64,000 nt of DNA, taken from the NCBI GenBank assembly GCA_022823605.1, contig JAJEHS010000006.1, forward strand, positions 531,001 through 595,000. The letters run 5' to 3'. Each line of letters starts with the position of its first letter. Positions within the stretch are counted from its first letter, which is position 1. Position numbers and translations under genes: made by a program. Of the stretch, positions 53,296-63,120 are shown one piece after another. Below the pieces are notes generated by a model. That model searched no databases and was not told where the DNA came from. It saw only the letters and a program-made list of their open reading frames with translations. The DNA comes from Paracoccaceae bacterium (GTDB taxonomy: Bacteria; Pseudomonadota; Alphaproteobacteria; Rhodobacterales; Rhodobacteraceae).

Positions 53296-54186
53296 CTACT
53301 TTTTTGTCAGAAGCAGGGTTACCCATTCATCCAGTACTATTCTATCCTCTACACGAAAGCCATGCGTATCATAACCCGTTGATAATTGATGTTCCTGGTT
53401 AAGCATGATACCAGAGAGTATCGCCGCCCCACCCTCTTTTAGGTGCTTGTTTACGTCCTGAGCCAAACCAATAAGCGGGTTGAGAAGAATATTCGCAATA
53501 ACCAGATCGAAGGGAGACCTTTCCTTGTGGATAGAATGTTCGAATCCTTCGGCAACGGTACAAATTATCTGGCTTTCCATTAGATTGGCCCGGGTGTTTT
53601 CAAGAGTTACCTCTACGGCAACTGCATCATTGTCACTGGCCAGGATTTTGCAACCCCACAAATGGTTGGCAGCCATTGACAATATGCCGGTTCCACAACC
53701 GATATCCACAATGGAATCAAGTACGGGGTTCCTGTGAAATACTCTTTCCAGCATTTCCAAGCACCCTTGGGTTGTACCATGATGACCTGTACCAAAGGCC
53801 ATGGATGATGCAATTTCTATGGGAATGGTTCCAGAGGGAGCCTTGCCTTGTTCCTTGTTGATGTATATCCAGAAATTACCTGCTCTAATCGGAGTCAGAT
53901 CCCTGTTTACCTTTGCCACCCAATCAGTATTTGGTAATCTGGAAACCTTGAAGGGCTTGAGATCATACAATTTTTCAATCAATGAGATGGCAATCTCATC
54001 CGGGTTGGTATCGAAATAGGCCGAGACCTCCCATAGATTGTCCCGCTCATCAATCTCGATCGTTGCTACCCCAATGGGTTCTGGAACAATTCTTTCGAGT
54101 GCATGCGTTACTTCGTATGCTTTACCCTCGTCGTATAGCGAAGTAAATATCGAAAAACAGGTTGATTTGGAGGTTTCAGAGTTCAA
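53296..54186 (-). CDS. prmA: Ribosomal protein L11 methyltransferase
   Basis: A 296-residue SAM-dependent enzyme that methylates ribosomal protein L11. The SAM motif is VDIGCGTGILSMAA, preceded by MAFGTGHHGTTQGCLEML and followed by the NILLNPL (NPPY-like) motif, all typical of PrmA. I start it at TTG 54186 with AGGA 9 nt upstream, 12 nt after the msrA stop; the longer frame to TTG 54240 would overlap msrA by 43 nt. There is no in-frame ATG near the N-terminus. Confidence 0.9.
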   Translation of the reverse strand: MNSETSKSTCFSIFTSLYDEGKAYEVTHALERIVPEPIGVATIEIDERDNLWEVSAYFDTNPDEIAISLIEKLYDLKPFKVSRLPNTDWVAKVNRDLTPIRAGNFWIYINKEQGKAPSGTIPIEIASSMAFGTGHHGTTQGCLEMLERVFHRNPVLDSIVDIGCGTGILSMAANHLWGCKILASDNDAVAVEVTLENTRANLMESQIICTVAEGFEHSIHKERSPFDLVIANILLNPLIGLAQDVNKHLKEGGAAILSGIMLNQEHQLSTGYDTHGFRVEDRIVLDEWVTLLLTKK

Positions 54187-54197
54187 TCCGATATATC

Positions 54198-54836
54198 CTA
54201 GCCAATCGGGCAGGCCAAACCTGTTCCACGGAGACCACAATATCCACCTGGATTCTTTGCCAAATATTGTTGATGGTAATCCTCTGCAAAGAAATATTCG
54301 GGTGCTTCAACCACCTCGGTCGTTATTGTTCCTAACCTTCGGGATGCAAGAATTTCCTGATATGCTTTCCTTGTATCCTCCGCACATTTCTTTTGTTCGG
54401 CATCACAATAATATATCCCTGACCGGTATTGGGTACCAATGTCATTCCCCTGCCTCATGCCCTGGGTTGGATCATGATTTTCCCAAAAGACCTTGAGTAT
54501 ATCCATAAAACTAATGATTTCTGGCAAATAGGTAATGCTCACGACTTCGTTATGACCAGTCATTCCGGAACAAACTTCCTTGTATGTCGGGTTTGGGGTA
54601 AAACCACCGGCATATCCTGCCGAGGTTACCCAGACTCCCTCCTTCTCCCAAAACAATCGCTCCACTCCCCAAAAACAACCCATTCCCAGTATTATCTGCT
54701 TGGAGCCATCTGGATACGGACCTTTCAAGGGCCTTCCGGTTACAAAATGTTTTTCGGCAGTTGGAATGGCTGTTGTACGGCCGACTAGAGACTCTGCCCT
54801 GTCAGGTAATTCCGTTTTTTTAAATAATGAAAACAT
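54198..54836 (-). CDS. msrA: Peptide methionine-S-sulfoxide reductase
   Basis: A 212-residue MsrA that repairs methionine-S-sulfoxide in proteins. The catalytic cysteine is in GMGCFWGVER, followed by TSAGYAGG, typical of the family. The tail GYCGLRGTGLACPIG carries possible resolving cysteines. ATG 54836 is preferred over TTG 54848, since AGAGG sits just upstream. It heads a two-gene unit with prmA. Confidence 0.93.
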   Translation of the reverse strand: MFSLFKKTELPDRAESLVGRTTAIPTAEKHFVTGRPLKGPYPDGSKQIILGMGCFWGVERLFWEKEGVWVTSAGYAGGFTPNPTYKEVCSGMTGHNEVVSITYLPEIISFMDILKVFWENHDPTQGMRQGNDIGTQYRSGIYYCDAEQKKCAEDTRKAYQEILASRRLGTITTEVVEAPEYFFAEDYHQQYLAKNPGGYCGLRGTGLACPIG

Positions 54837-55059
54837 GTAGCCTCTCAAAAATCCAGGTCGGTAAATTCCGATTACTCCTATTATAAATCCATATTACAAT
54901 TTTAGGCATATAGTAACTTATAATTGTTTTCAAAATAGCCTTTAAATTACTTGGTCAAGCAAGGCAAAGGGAATCACATATTTCCAACCAAGACATATCC
55001 AATTTGCATTGCCAGAAATAAATTCATTCCATTTGATTTAACTACTGACCCTAGTTTCC

Positions 55060-56316
55060 TTAATTCAGTATGGTTTCTTTTCCTGGGGAAGGTTGCCTGG
55101 GTATCAAAAGGGACAAAATCAAGGAGACAATGGCCATGCCAGCTGCAAGGACAAATACATACTGAGGTGCAATGATCCATAAATATCCCAAGAGTGCTGG
55201 CAGAAATACTGCTGCTATGTGATTGATCGTGAACGCAACTGCAGCCGTCGGCATTATATCTGCCGGATCACAGATTTTTTGAAAATAGGTCTGTAAAGCA
55301 AATGCAAGGGCGAAGAAAACATTGTCCAAAACAAACAGGAAACCGGCAATCAGAAATCCCCACCCAAAATAATAAATTCCTCCATAAGCCAAAAATACGA
55401 AGGTCAGACCTATGTATTCAAAAGCAAGGGTGTTTCTTTCACCAAATATATTGACGGCCTTTCCCATTATCGGTGCAAAAATCATGTTTGCTATGAAATT
55501 GATGATGAAGAGAATGGTTACCTCATGAACTTCAAAACCAAACTTTTCGACCATCATGAAGGCCGCAAAGACCATGAATATCTGTCTTCTGGCACCTGAC
55601 ATGAATTGCAGTGCATAATATAACCAATATCTTTTCCTAAGTACCATTCTGGCTTTTTGGGGATTTGGAGTTTCAAACCTTGGAAAGGCTAGATAACAAT
55701 AAACAACAATGATGAAGGTTATCACGCCAGACACCATGTAGATACTGTTGTAGGAAAAATCCAAGAGCTTCCATCCTCCCACAACAAACAGATAAGCTAC
55801 CAGCGATGCTCCTGATCCAACCGAAACGAGCCAACCTATCGTTTGTGGTGCCTTGTCCTTTGGAATCCATTGTAACTGCAGGGATTGATTGATTGTTTCA
55901 TAATAGTGGAAACCTATGGAACTGATTATGGTTGTAATCAATATGCCTTGATAGCTGGGAAACCAAGCCACAACAGCAATGGCTGCAGCCATGATTGCCA
56001 ACGATAGCAAGGCCAAGAATTGTTCACGGATAAAAATGATGAGTGCAATGACCCCCACGGCCAAAAAACCCGGTATTTCCCTGACGGTATGCAACCATCC
56101 GATTTTGACCCCGTCGAAATTACCAACCTCAACAACAAAATTGTTTAGGAGTGCATTCCAGGTAGAAAAGCCAAGGGGCAAAGCTATCGCCATTAAAACC
56201 AGCAGAAAAACCGGTTGTTTCCAGAAAGGAAGGTTTCTGGCCTCTGCCAACAACATCCTATTCAAAATTATACCTTTGGTTAATTGACTCGTGATTGGCG
56301 GGAACTGTTGTTCCAA
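55060..56316 (-). CDS. Major facilitator superfamily transporter
   Basis: A 418-residue membrane protein with about twelve hydrophobic segments and the MFS layout. The substrate cannot be told and no enzyme neighbour hints at it. The listed frame opens at TTG 56316; ATG 56256 (MLLAEARNLPFWKQPVF) is a reasonable alternative, and neither has a good ribosome site. It is 101 bp downstream of rpsD in the same direction. Confidence 0.83.
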   Translation of the reverse strand: MEQQFPPITSQLTKGIILNRMLLAEARNLPFWKQPVFLLVLMAIALPLGFSTWNALLNNFVVEVGNFDGVKIGWLHTVREIPGFLAVGVIALIIFIREQFLALLSLAIMAAAIAVVAWFPSYQGILITTIISSIGFHYYETINQSLQLQWIPKDKAPQTIGWLVSVGSGASLVAYLFVVGGWKLLDFSYNSIYMVSGVITFIIVVYCYLAFPRFETPNPQKARMVLRKRYWLYYALQFMSGARRQIFMVFAAFMMVEKFGFEVHEVTILFIINFIANMIFAPIMGKAVNIFGERNTLAFEYIGLTFVFLAYGGIYYFGWGFLIAGFLFVLDNVFFALAFALQTYFQKICDPADIMPTAAVAFTINHIAAVFLPALLGYLWIIAPQYVFVLAAGMAIVSLILSLLIPRQPSPGKETILN

Positions 56317-56417
56317 CCAAGACCATCACCTTAAATGAGTCTATCAATAAGGAAAAGCAATTTGCAATCCCTACATTGGGGATTGAAATAAAATACCGCT
56401 GATGGGTGGAGAGTTTC

Positions 56418-57038
56418 CTAGTTTTTGGCGTAATATTCTACAACCAGATTTGGTTCCATTATCGTAGGATAAGGAACATCCTTCAACTGGGGAACCCTGA
56501 TAAATTTTGCCTTCAGGTTTTCAATATCAACTTCGATATATTCAGGAATTTCTCGTTCCCGGTTATCAATCGCATCATCCACGATAATCAGTTGTCTTGA
56601 TTTTTCCCTGACTTCAATTTCATCCCCCTCCTTGATCCTGTAGGAAGGAATATTCACTTTCTTGCCGTTAACCAGTACATGCCCATGGTTGATGAACTGC
56701 CTAGCTGCAAACATTGTAACCACAAATTTTGCCCTGTAAACGACCGCATCAAGTCGTCGTTCCAAAAGACCAATTAGATTTTCTCCCGTATCTCCCTTCA
56801 TTCGTTCAGCTTCACCAAATGTTCGGCGGAATTGTTTTTCGGTCAAATCACCATAATAGCCTTTCAGTTTCTGTTTGGACCTCAACTGAATACCGAAATC
56901 TGAGAGTTTGCCTTTTCTTCGCTGGCCATGTTGACCAGGGCCATAGTTTCTTTTGTTGAATGGTGATTTGGGTCTTCCCCAAATGTTTTCTCCCATTCTG
57001 CGGTCAATTTTGTACTTGGCAGTCGTTCTTTTAGTCAC
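56418..57038 (-). CDS. rpsD: 30S ribosomal protein S4
   Basis: A 206-residue S4 of the alphaproteobacterial type: [20 protein letters not shown] at the N-terminus, [17 protein letters not shown], and the S4 RNA-binding domain (about 95-155, [30 protein letters not shown]). S4 nucleates 30S assembly. The start is GTG 57038 with AAGGA 8 nt upstream; a longer frame to 57089 adds 17 residues absent from S4 proteins. It stands apart from other ribosomal genes, as is common in the class. Confidence 0.96.
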   Translation of the reverse strand: MTKRTTAKYKIDRRMGENIWGRPKSPFNKRNYGPGQHGQRRKGKLSDFGIQLRSKQKLKGYYGDLTEKQFRRTFGEAERMKGDTGENLIGLLERRLDAVVYRAKFVVTMFAARQFINHGHVLVNGKKVNIPSYRIKEGDEIEVREKSRQLIIVDDAIDNREREIPEYIEVDIENLKAKFIRVPQLKDVPYPTIMEPNLVVEYYAKN

Positions 57039-57323
57039 GTCTGGTTTCCTTCTTCTTTCTGAAGGGTGTTGTCCTTTCCCGACAATCAATGTCAGGCGAC
57101 AGGAATTCTCTTGCGAGACCCACCAACACCAAGGTTAATCTGATTTTGACAAGTGGAAAGTTCACATAAGTTCAGATAAATGTATTTTCAACTTACATAT
57201 TCAAGAAAATGACTATGGACGGGATTCGGATTTTTACTTTTTTACCGGTTTGATATACTGGAACGAGGTAAATCATTTGATGCCCTTGATCTTGTTTGTA
57301 TTGCGTACTTTGAAGTTTTTTGA

Positions 57324-57788
57324 ATGAAGACGACAAAAACCATGAATCTTCTCAAGCTGTGTGTTGGAATAAACACCGTCGAGGAATTGGAGAAGTGGCA
57401 GAAGGAAAGAAGAAAGAGTGGCGTGTATACCTCCCCCGAGCATGTAACCCGGTTTCGGCCAAAGAGATATGAGGAAGTACTGAACGGAGGATCATTATAC
57501 TGGGTTATAAATGGTGCCATTGCGGCTCGTCAAAGGGTCATTGCCTTTGACCAGAGAATTGATCCCGAAGGTATCAAGCGATGGGCCATCGTTTTCGATG
57601 ATCGGATTGTACGAACCGAACCTGTTCCCAAAAGACCTTTTCAGGGATGGAGGTATCTTACCCCCAAGAAAAGCCCACTGGATTTACCTTTTCAGGGTCA
57701 AACGGGAAGTTTTGAAAATGTTAGGAGGCTTTTTGAAAAATATCCCTATGAAGAGTTCAAAATCACCATTGAACCTTATCCAAGGTAG
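57324..57788 (+). CDS. DUF1489 family protein
   Basis: A 154-residue cytoplasmic protein of DUF1489, a family largely restricted to Alphaproteobacteria. The recognisable blocks are LLKLCVGINTVEEL, the GGSLYWVINGAIAARQRV segment and RPFQGWRYL near residue 110. Function is not known. It is basic and has no membrane segment. Start ATG 57324, or ATG 57342, which fits the family start (MxLxKLCVG) better. Confidence 0.85.
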   Translation: MKTTKTMNLLKLCVGINTVEELEKWQKERRKSGVYTSPEHVTRFRPKRYEEVLNGGSLYWVINGAIAARQRVIAFDQRIDPEGIKRWAIVFDDRIVRTEPVPKRPFQGWRYLTPKKSPLDLPFQGQTGSFENVRRLFEKYPYEEFKITIEPYPR

Positions 57789-57813
57789 CAATTTTGTAAA
57801 CCTGCCTTGATGA

Positions 57814-59307
57814 TTACTTGGCAAGTATCTCCTTGATTGTGGGTATCAGGTTTTCGACCTTGACCTCTTGCTGCCAATCTCGTGATTTCCATTCATCCAA
57901 CGATGCCGTTTCTGAAATTTTTGAACCAAGTTCAAGATCCTTGATCAGAACGACACCCTTGTTCCTTTCTTCTTCCCCTTGAATAATTGCTATGGGGCAG
58001 TTCCTGGTATCCGCATATTTCAATTGCTTGCCAAAATTCCGGGCATTCCCCAAAAATACCTCGGATTTAATTTCCGCTTTACGGAGGTCTGCCACCATCT
58101 TTTGATAATCGGTCATTCGATGGCGATCCATGACTGTAACCAAAACAGGACCACGAACCTTGATCTTTTCCGCTTGTCTGCTTTCCCTGGCAGCAATGAG
58201 CCTGTCAATACCAATTGAGACCCCTGTTGCAGGAACCTTTTGGCCAATAAATCTTTTGACAAGATCGTCATAGCGACCTCCACCCGCAACAGAACCAAAT
58301 CTTTTTCGTCTTCCCTTTTCATCGAATATTTCAAAAGTAAGTTCTGCCTCCAATACTGGTCCGGTATAATAATCCAGTCCTCGTACAATGGAGGTATCTA
58401 TCACGAAATTATCCATGTTACTATTTTGGGCATTGATACAATCCAATATTTCATTCAGTTCATATACACCCTCTGAACCTATATCGGTTTCAGCAACCAA
58501 ATCCCTCAGCTTGTCCAGGATTTCGGTATTTGATTGATTACCAAGTTCTAGGAAACTCATGATTGGGTCAATTTGGTTCCCGGTCAGTCCGGCCCCCTTG
58601 GTGTAATCACCACTTTCATCCAGCCTTCCCTTGCCCAAAAGCAGTCGAACTCCCTTCGGTCCCAGCCTGTCCAATTTATCCATTGCTCGAAAAATCCCAC
58701 TACGGGTTTCAGAATCTGATTCAGCATTTCCCTCTTCCAGTACCCCGGCCACAACGAGGATACCATCAAGAATCTTTCGATTGTTGATTTTGATGAGATA
58801 GTCCTTCTTGGCCATTCCCATGGCATCGAGTATTTCGGAAGTCAGCACAGCCATCTCTGCATCGGCTGCAACATTGCTTGAACCGACTGTATCAGCATCG
58901 CATTGGTAAAACTGACGAAATCGACCTGGCCCGGGTTTTTCATTCCGCCAGACAGGCCCCATCGCGTATCTGCGATACGGCGAGGGCAAGGTATTTCTGT
59001 ATTGGGCAGCTACCCTGGCAAGAGGCGCTGTCATGTCATAACGCAATGACAACCACTTTTCCTCATCCTTCCAAGCAAAAACACCCTCATTTGGTCGGTC
59101 CAGATCGGGCAGAAATTTCCCCAGGCTATCAAGGTACTCAATCGCCGGAGTTTCCAAGGGATCAAATCCAAACTTGTTGAATACCTTGGCAATGTCATTC
59201 ATCATTTGAATCCGAAATTTATGGGTTTCTCCAAAATAATCCTGGAAACCCTGAGGTGTTTCTGCCTTTGGACGCACTATTTTCTGTTTTTTGGATTTTG
59301 CAACCAT
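57814..59307 (-). CDS. hisS: Histidyl-tRNA synthetase
   Basis: A 497-residue class II synthetase. Motif 2 is PGRFRQFYQCDADTVGSS, the histidine-specific HisA segments include RGLDYYTGPVLE and GGGRYDDLVKRF, and motif 3 is GVSIGIDRL. The C-terminal anticodon domain covers about 395-495. The long form with an insertion is typical of Alphaproteobacteria. It is convergent with the DUF1489 gene and lies downstream of dnaE by 112 bp. Confidence 0.96.
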   Translation of the reverse strand: MVAKSKKQKIVRPKAETPQGFQDYFGETHKFRIQMMNDIAKVFNKFGFDPLETPAIEYLDSLGKFLPDLDRPNEGVFAWKDEEKWLSLRYDMTAPLARVAAQYRNTLPSPYRRYAMGPVWRNEKPGPGRFRQFYQCDADTVGSSNVAADAEMAVLTSEILDAMGMAKKDYLIKINNRKILDGILVVAGVLEEGNAESDSETRSGIFRAMDKLDRLGPKGVRLLLGKGRLDESGDYTKGAGLTGNQIDPIMSFLELGNQSNTEILDKLRDLVAETDIGSEGVYELNEILDCINAQNSNMDNFVIDTSIVRGLDYYTGPVLEAELTFEIFDEKGRRKRFGSVAGGGRYDDLVKRFIGQKVPATGVSIGIDRLIAARESRQAEKIKVRGPVLVTVMDRHRMTDYQKMVADLRKAEIKSEVFLGNARNFGKQLKYADTRNCPIAIIQGEEERNKGVVLIKDLELGSKISETASLDEWKSRDWQQEVKVENLIPTIKEILAK

Positions 59308-59419
59308 GGTAAAATTTCCGGATAGTGGATTGCCAACTTTAAGTATATCAAGAATGTACCACCAAATGCTCTGCTACAAAGGGATAAGCGTATTTTGTTA
59401 TTGCCTGACCTGCCTTGAA

Positions 59420-62400
59420 TTAGTCCATTGGTGAAACTTTTATAACCCCCTCCAGGCTTTTTATCGCCTGTTTCACCTTTTTATTCATTTTGTAGGTACC
59501 TGCAACATCAATGGCCAGGTCTTCCTTGTTTTCCTCAAAATATGGGTAGAAAACTATCCTTGACCATTGGTAATTGGGCAGTTCCCTAGTGTTTTCCTCC
59601 AGGATTGATCTGACCTGACCAGGTACTGATACCTTATCAAAATGAATACGAACCGTAATCGGAGGATCTTTAGGATCCTTGATCAGATTTTCCAAGGGTA
59701 AAATCTTGAAGGCGGAAACCCTGATCTGGTCCTTGTATTTATCTACTTCCAGATGGGCATGGACCAAGGCATTCTCATTCATGACAACATCGCCATGGGA
59801 ATAGAGGTCTGGAGACAGGAAAGCCTCGATCTCGCCTGAATCATCGGAAAATTTGATAAAGGCCATGGTACCACCATTACTCGAGATTCGTTTGGTAACC
59901 TTGGCGATGATGCCAGCAATCTTGATAGTTTTTCTGGAGCCGAATTCTTTGGCAGGGTTTTCCTGCCATTCAAGGATTTCCGAAATCGATGTCAACTGGA
60001 AATCCATCAATCTGCTCTTGAATCTGGTTATGGGATGTTCACTCAGATAAAATCCGATCGATGTATGTTCCTCGGCCAGTTTTTGTCCTTCACTCCAATC
60101 CTGCGCAGGCCGCAAGGCTGGTTTGGGCATGTCCTGTATGTCATCAAAAAGGCTTTGTTGATTGCTGGTTGAGTTTTGTGACTTGGCATAATTTGAAAGA
60201 ATGTCAAAATTATTGAACAGTTGATGGCGATTCCCGACTAATTTATCAAAGGCACCAGCACGAACCATGTTTTCGAAGGCACTCTTTGAAATGGAGGACA
60301 AATCAATTCTCTCGGCAAAATCGAATATATCCTTGAAAGGTTCATCCCCCCTGACCTGTTCAACCTTGCGAGCAACATCAACACCGACACTTTTGATGGC
60401 CGAAAGAGAATAAACAATTTTGCCGTCCTTTACTTCAAAATCCGAGTTGGATTGGTTTATATTTGGGCAAACGATTTCAATACCCGATTTTACCAAATCC
60501 TTTGAATAAGCTGCCAACTTGTCAACATCATTCAAATCCATGGTCATTACCGAAGCCATGTATTCCAGATGGTGGTTGGCTTTCAGCCAGGCAGTCTGAT
60601 AGCTGACCAAAGCATAAACGGCTGCATGGGACTTGTTGAAACCATAATGGGCAAATTTCTCCAACTGGTCCCATACTTTTTCCACAATCTCCTTGGGAAT
60701 ACCTTTATCCACAGCCCCCTTGAAGAATTCCGGTTTTTCCTTGGCCATTTCGGCAGGAATTTTCTTGCCCATGATTCTTCTGACAAGGTCTGCCCGACCC
60801 AGTGAATAGCCGGCCATGACTCTGACAATTTCCATCACCTGTTCCTGATAGACGATAAATCCGTTGGTTTCCTCAAGAATATAATCAATGGATTCATGCA
60901 GTTTTTGGGACTTTTTCATTCCATTCTTGGCAGCACAGAAATCACCGATGATTTCCATCGGCCCAGGTCTGTAAAGGGCTACTATGGCAATTATATCCTC
61001 AAATCTGGTTGGCTTCATGAGCCTCAGGGCGTTGGTCATACCAACCCCCTCAACCTGAAATACCCCCATGGTTCTTCCATTTGCATAGAGGTCAAAGGTC
61101 TTTTCATCAGTCAAGGGTATATTTTCTATATCAATTTCTAAACCACTCCTGGCAAGTTTCTCCAGCGTTTTGGCAATCACCGTTAGGGTTTTAACCCCTA
61201 AGAAATCCATCTTCACCAAACCGGCTTCCTCAACCCATTTCAGGTCAAATTGGGTAACTGGCAACCCTTGTTTTCTGTCATGGTAGAGAGGAACTGATTC
61301 CAGCAAGGGTTTATTACTGATTACTATGCCCCCAGGGTGTCGACTGGTATTTCTTGGAATGCCTTCGACAATCTCTATCTGATCGAACATGTTCCTGATG
61401 TAATCCTGCGATCTTTCGGCTGCTTGCAAGATTTCATTACCCCTCCTTTGCTGCTTGAAGGGAAAACGAGGATCAATTTCCGAGGCCCAAAGGTTGAGGA
61501 GATGTCTAGGTACACGTAGAATACGCCCAAAATCCCTTATGGCATTCTTGGCCCCGAGGCTACCAAAGGTCACAATCTGGGCCACCTTGTCCTCGCCATA
61601 TCTTTCAGTAACATACCCTAGGACATCATCACGCTTTTCGGAGCAGAAATCGATATCAAAGTCAGGAAACGACAACCGTTCCGTATTGAGAAATCGCTCG
61701 AACAGCAAGGAATACCTGATTGGATCAAGTGTAGTGATATTGAGGGCATAAGCCACGAGTGACCCGGCCCCTGACCCCCTACCTGGTCCTACCGGAATGT
61801 CTTGTTCCTTGGCCCAACCAATGAAATCGGCAACAATAAGGAAATAACCTGCAAAATTGGTATTGTTTATAACCCCAAGCTCGTATTCCAGCCGGTGAAA
61901 GTAGACATCTTCTGAATCAGCCAATTCGATGGTGTCGATCCTTTTTTGCAAACCCTCTAGAGTTCTTTTCTTCAGTTCCTCACTTTCATCTTCGCAAAAT
62001 CTGGGCAACATAGGGGGATGGGTCTGTGAATGGAAACTGCATCTTTTGGCAATCTCGATTGTACTATCGATTGCTTCAGGTAAATCCCCGAACAACTCAA
62101 CCATCTCATCCCGTGATTTGAAATAGTGTTCGGGAGTTAATATCCGCCTAGGGTCATTTTGTGTCTTGAATCCTCCGTTCTTGATATAGAACAGCATATC
62201 TACGGAAGCATACTCTTCCCTATTGGCAAGGATAACATTGTTGGTTGCAACCAACGGAAGTCCCAATTCATAGGCAATGTCAATCAACCCGGCTTCCGTT
62301 TTCATCTCATTGGCGGTACAGGTTGAACCTTCATATGAATGCCGCTGGATTTCCTGATAGACACCCGCCGGGAAAATGACCATTAATTTTGATACTATCT

Positions 62401-62875
62401 TCTTGGCATCTGCATATGAACCATCATGCAAATACAATCCCGGGGGACCTTCGCTCCCTCCCGTCAGACAGATCAATCCCTCATGGCAAGCCTTGAGTTC
62501 GTCAAGTGTCAGATATGGAAAAACTTTTTCCTGATCCAGATACATTCTGGAATTCAATTGCAGAAGGTTTTGATACCCTATTTGATTCTGTGCCAGCAAT
62601 ACGATGGGGGCTGTATCATCGGGACTATGGGGGTTAAGATAATTATCCCTGATTTTTATATGAACCTGTAACCCTTGTATCGGTTGAATACCTTTGGACG
62701 AACATCCCTTGGCGAACTCAAGGGCAGCAAACATGTTGTTGGTATCGGTTAAAGCCACAGCCGGCATTTCCAAATCCCGGCAGGTTTCCGCTATCTTGTT
62801 GATGTCGAGAATACCTTCAAGTATGGAAAACTTGCTGTGAACCCTGAGGTGAACGAAACGGGGATCAGAAACCAC
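59420..62875 (-). CDS. dnaE: DNA polymerase III alpha subunit
   Basis: A 1151-residue replicative polymerase. It has a PHP domain (1-about 280, FVHLRVHSKFSILEG, with the first metal-site histidine pattern degenerate as in E. coli), the palm with GPGRGSGAGSLV and the catalytic aspartates in FPDFDIDFC, the thumb/fingers, a tandem HhH segment, and an OB-fold (about 985-1060, KIAGIIAKVTKRIS). It matches DnaE1, the main replicase, not DnaE2. The start codon is GTG. It is transcribed alone or with hisS. Confidence 0.96.
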   Translation of the reverse strand: MVSDPRFVHLRVHSKFSILEGILDINKIAETCRDLEMPAVALTDTNNMFAALEFAKGCSSKGIQPIQGLQVHIKIRDNYLNPHSPDDTAPIVLLAQNQIGYQNLLQLNSRMYLDQEKVFPYLTLDELKACHEGLICLTGGSEGPPGLYLHDGSYADAKKIVSKLMVIFPAGVYQEIQRHSYEGSTCTANEMKTEAGLIDIAYELGLPLVATNNVILANREEYASVDMLFYIKNGGFKTQNDPRRILTPEHYFKSRDEMVELFGDLPEAIDSTIEIAKRCSFHSQTHPPMLPRFCEDESEELKKRTLEGLQKRIDTIELADSEDVYFHRLEYELGVINNTNFAGYFLIVADFIGWAKEQDIPVGPGRGSGAGSLVAYALNITTLDPIRYSLLFERFLNTERLSFPDFDIDFCSEKRDDVLGYVTERYGEDKVAQIVTFGSLGAKNAIRDFGRILRVPRHLLNLWASEIDPRFPFKQQRRGNEILQAAERSQDYIRNMFDQIEIVEGIPRNTSRHPGGIVISNKPLLESVPLYHDRKQGLPVTQFDLKWVEEAGLVKMDFLGVKTLTVIAKTLEKLARSGLEIDIENIPLTDEKTFDLYANGRTMGVFQVEGVGMTNALRLMKPTRFEDIIAIVALYRPGPMEIIGDFCAAKNGMKKSQKLHESIDYILEETNGFIVYQEQVMEIVRVMAGYSLGRADLVRRIMGKKIPAEMAKEKPEFFKGAVDKGIPKEIVEKVWDQLEKFAHYGFNKSHAAVYALVSYQTAWLKANHHLEYMASVMTMDLNDVDKLAAYSKDLVKSGIEIVCPNINQSNSDFEVKDGKIVYSLSAIKSVGVDVARKVEQVRGDEPFKDIFDFAERIDLSSISKSAFENMVRAGAFDKLVGNRHQLFNNFDILSNYAKSQNSTSNQQSLFDDIQDMPKPALRPAQDWSEGQKLAEEHTSIGFYLSEHPITRFKSRLMDFQLTSISEILEWQENPAKEFGSRKTIKIAGIIAKVTKRISSNGGTMAFIKFSDDSGEIEAFLSPDLYSHGDVVMNENALVHAHLEVDKYKDQIRVSAFKILPLENLIKDPKDPPITVRIHFDKVSVPGQVRSILEENTRELPNYQWSRIVFYPYFEENKEDLAIDVAGTYKMNKKVKQAIKSLEGVIKVSPMD

Positions 62876-62937
62876 TATCTGGTTCCAATCCGAAGTATCG
62901 GGATAATCAGCATGTCAAGAAACCCTTACATTTTTCA

Positions 62938-62986
62938 TAATCAAATTTGTGAACCAGGTATGGTATCCAAGGTGATAATTTGATTA
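62938..62986. repeat. Inverted repeat upstream of the xanthine dehydrogenase gene
   Basis: TAATCAAATT (62938-62947) and AATTTGATTA (62977-62986) form a perfect 10-bp inverted repeat with a 29-nt spacer in the dnaE-xdhA gap. A TTGACA hexamer at 63016-63021 is a possible -35 for the downstream gene, though the -10 is poor. The repeat may be an operator. Confidence 0.35.
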
Positions 62987-63120
62987 CAAACCTTGTTTTC
63001 AATTTAAATTTGCAATTGACACAAACCTTGAATACTAGATACAAAAACAAAAACAAAAAACGAAGCAGTTACAAATCAAAATTGGCGAGTTTGATTATTT
63101 TCCTTTAAAGATAGGGGTTG

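Noticed and set aside
59420-62875. A damaged PHP domain in DnaE
   Set aside because: The RVHS segment lacks one metal-binding histidine, but the same is true of E. coli DnaE, so it is not unusual.
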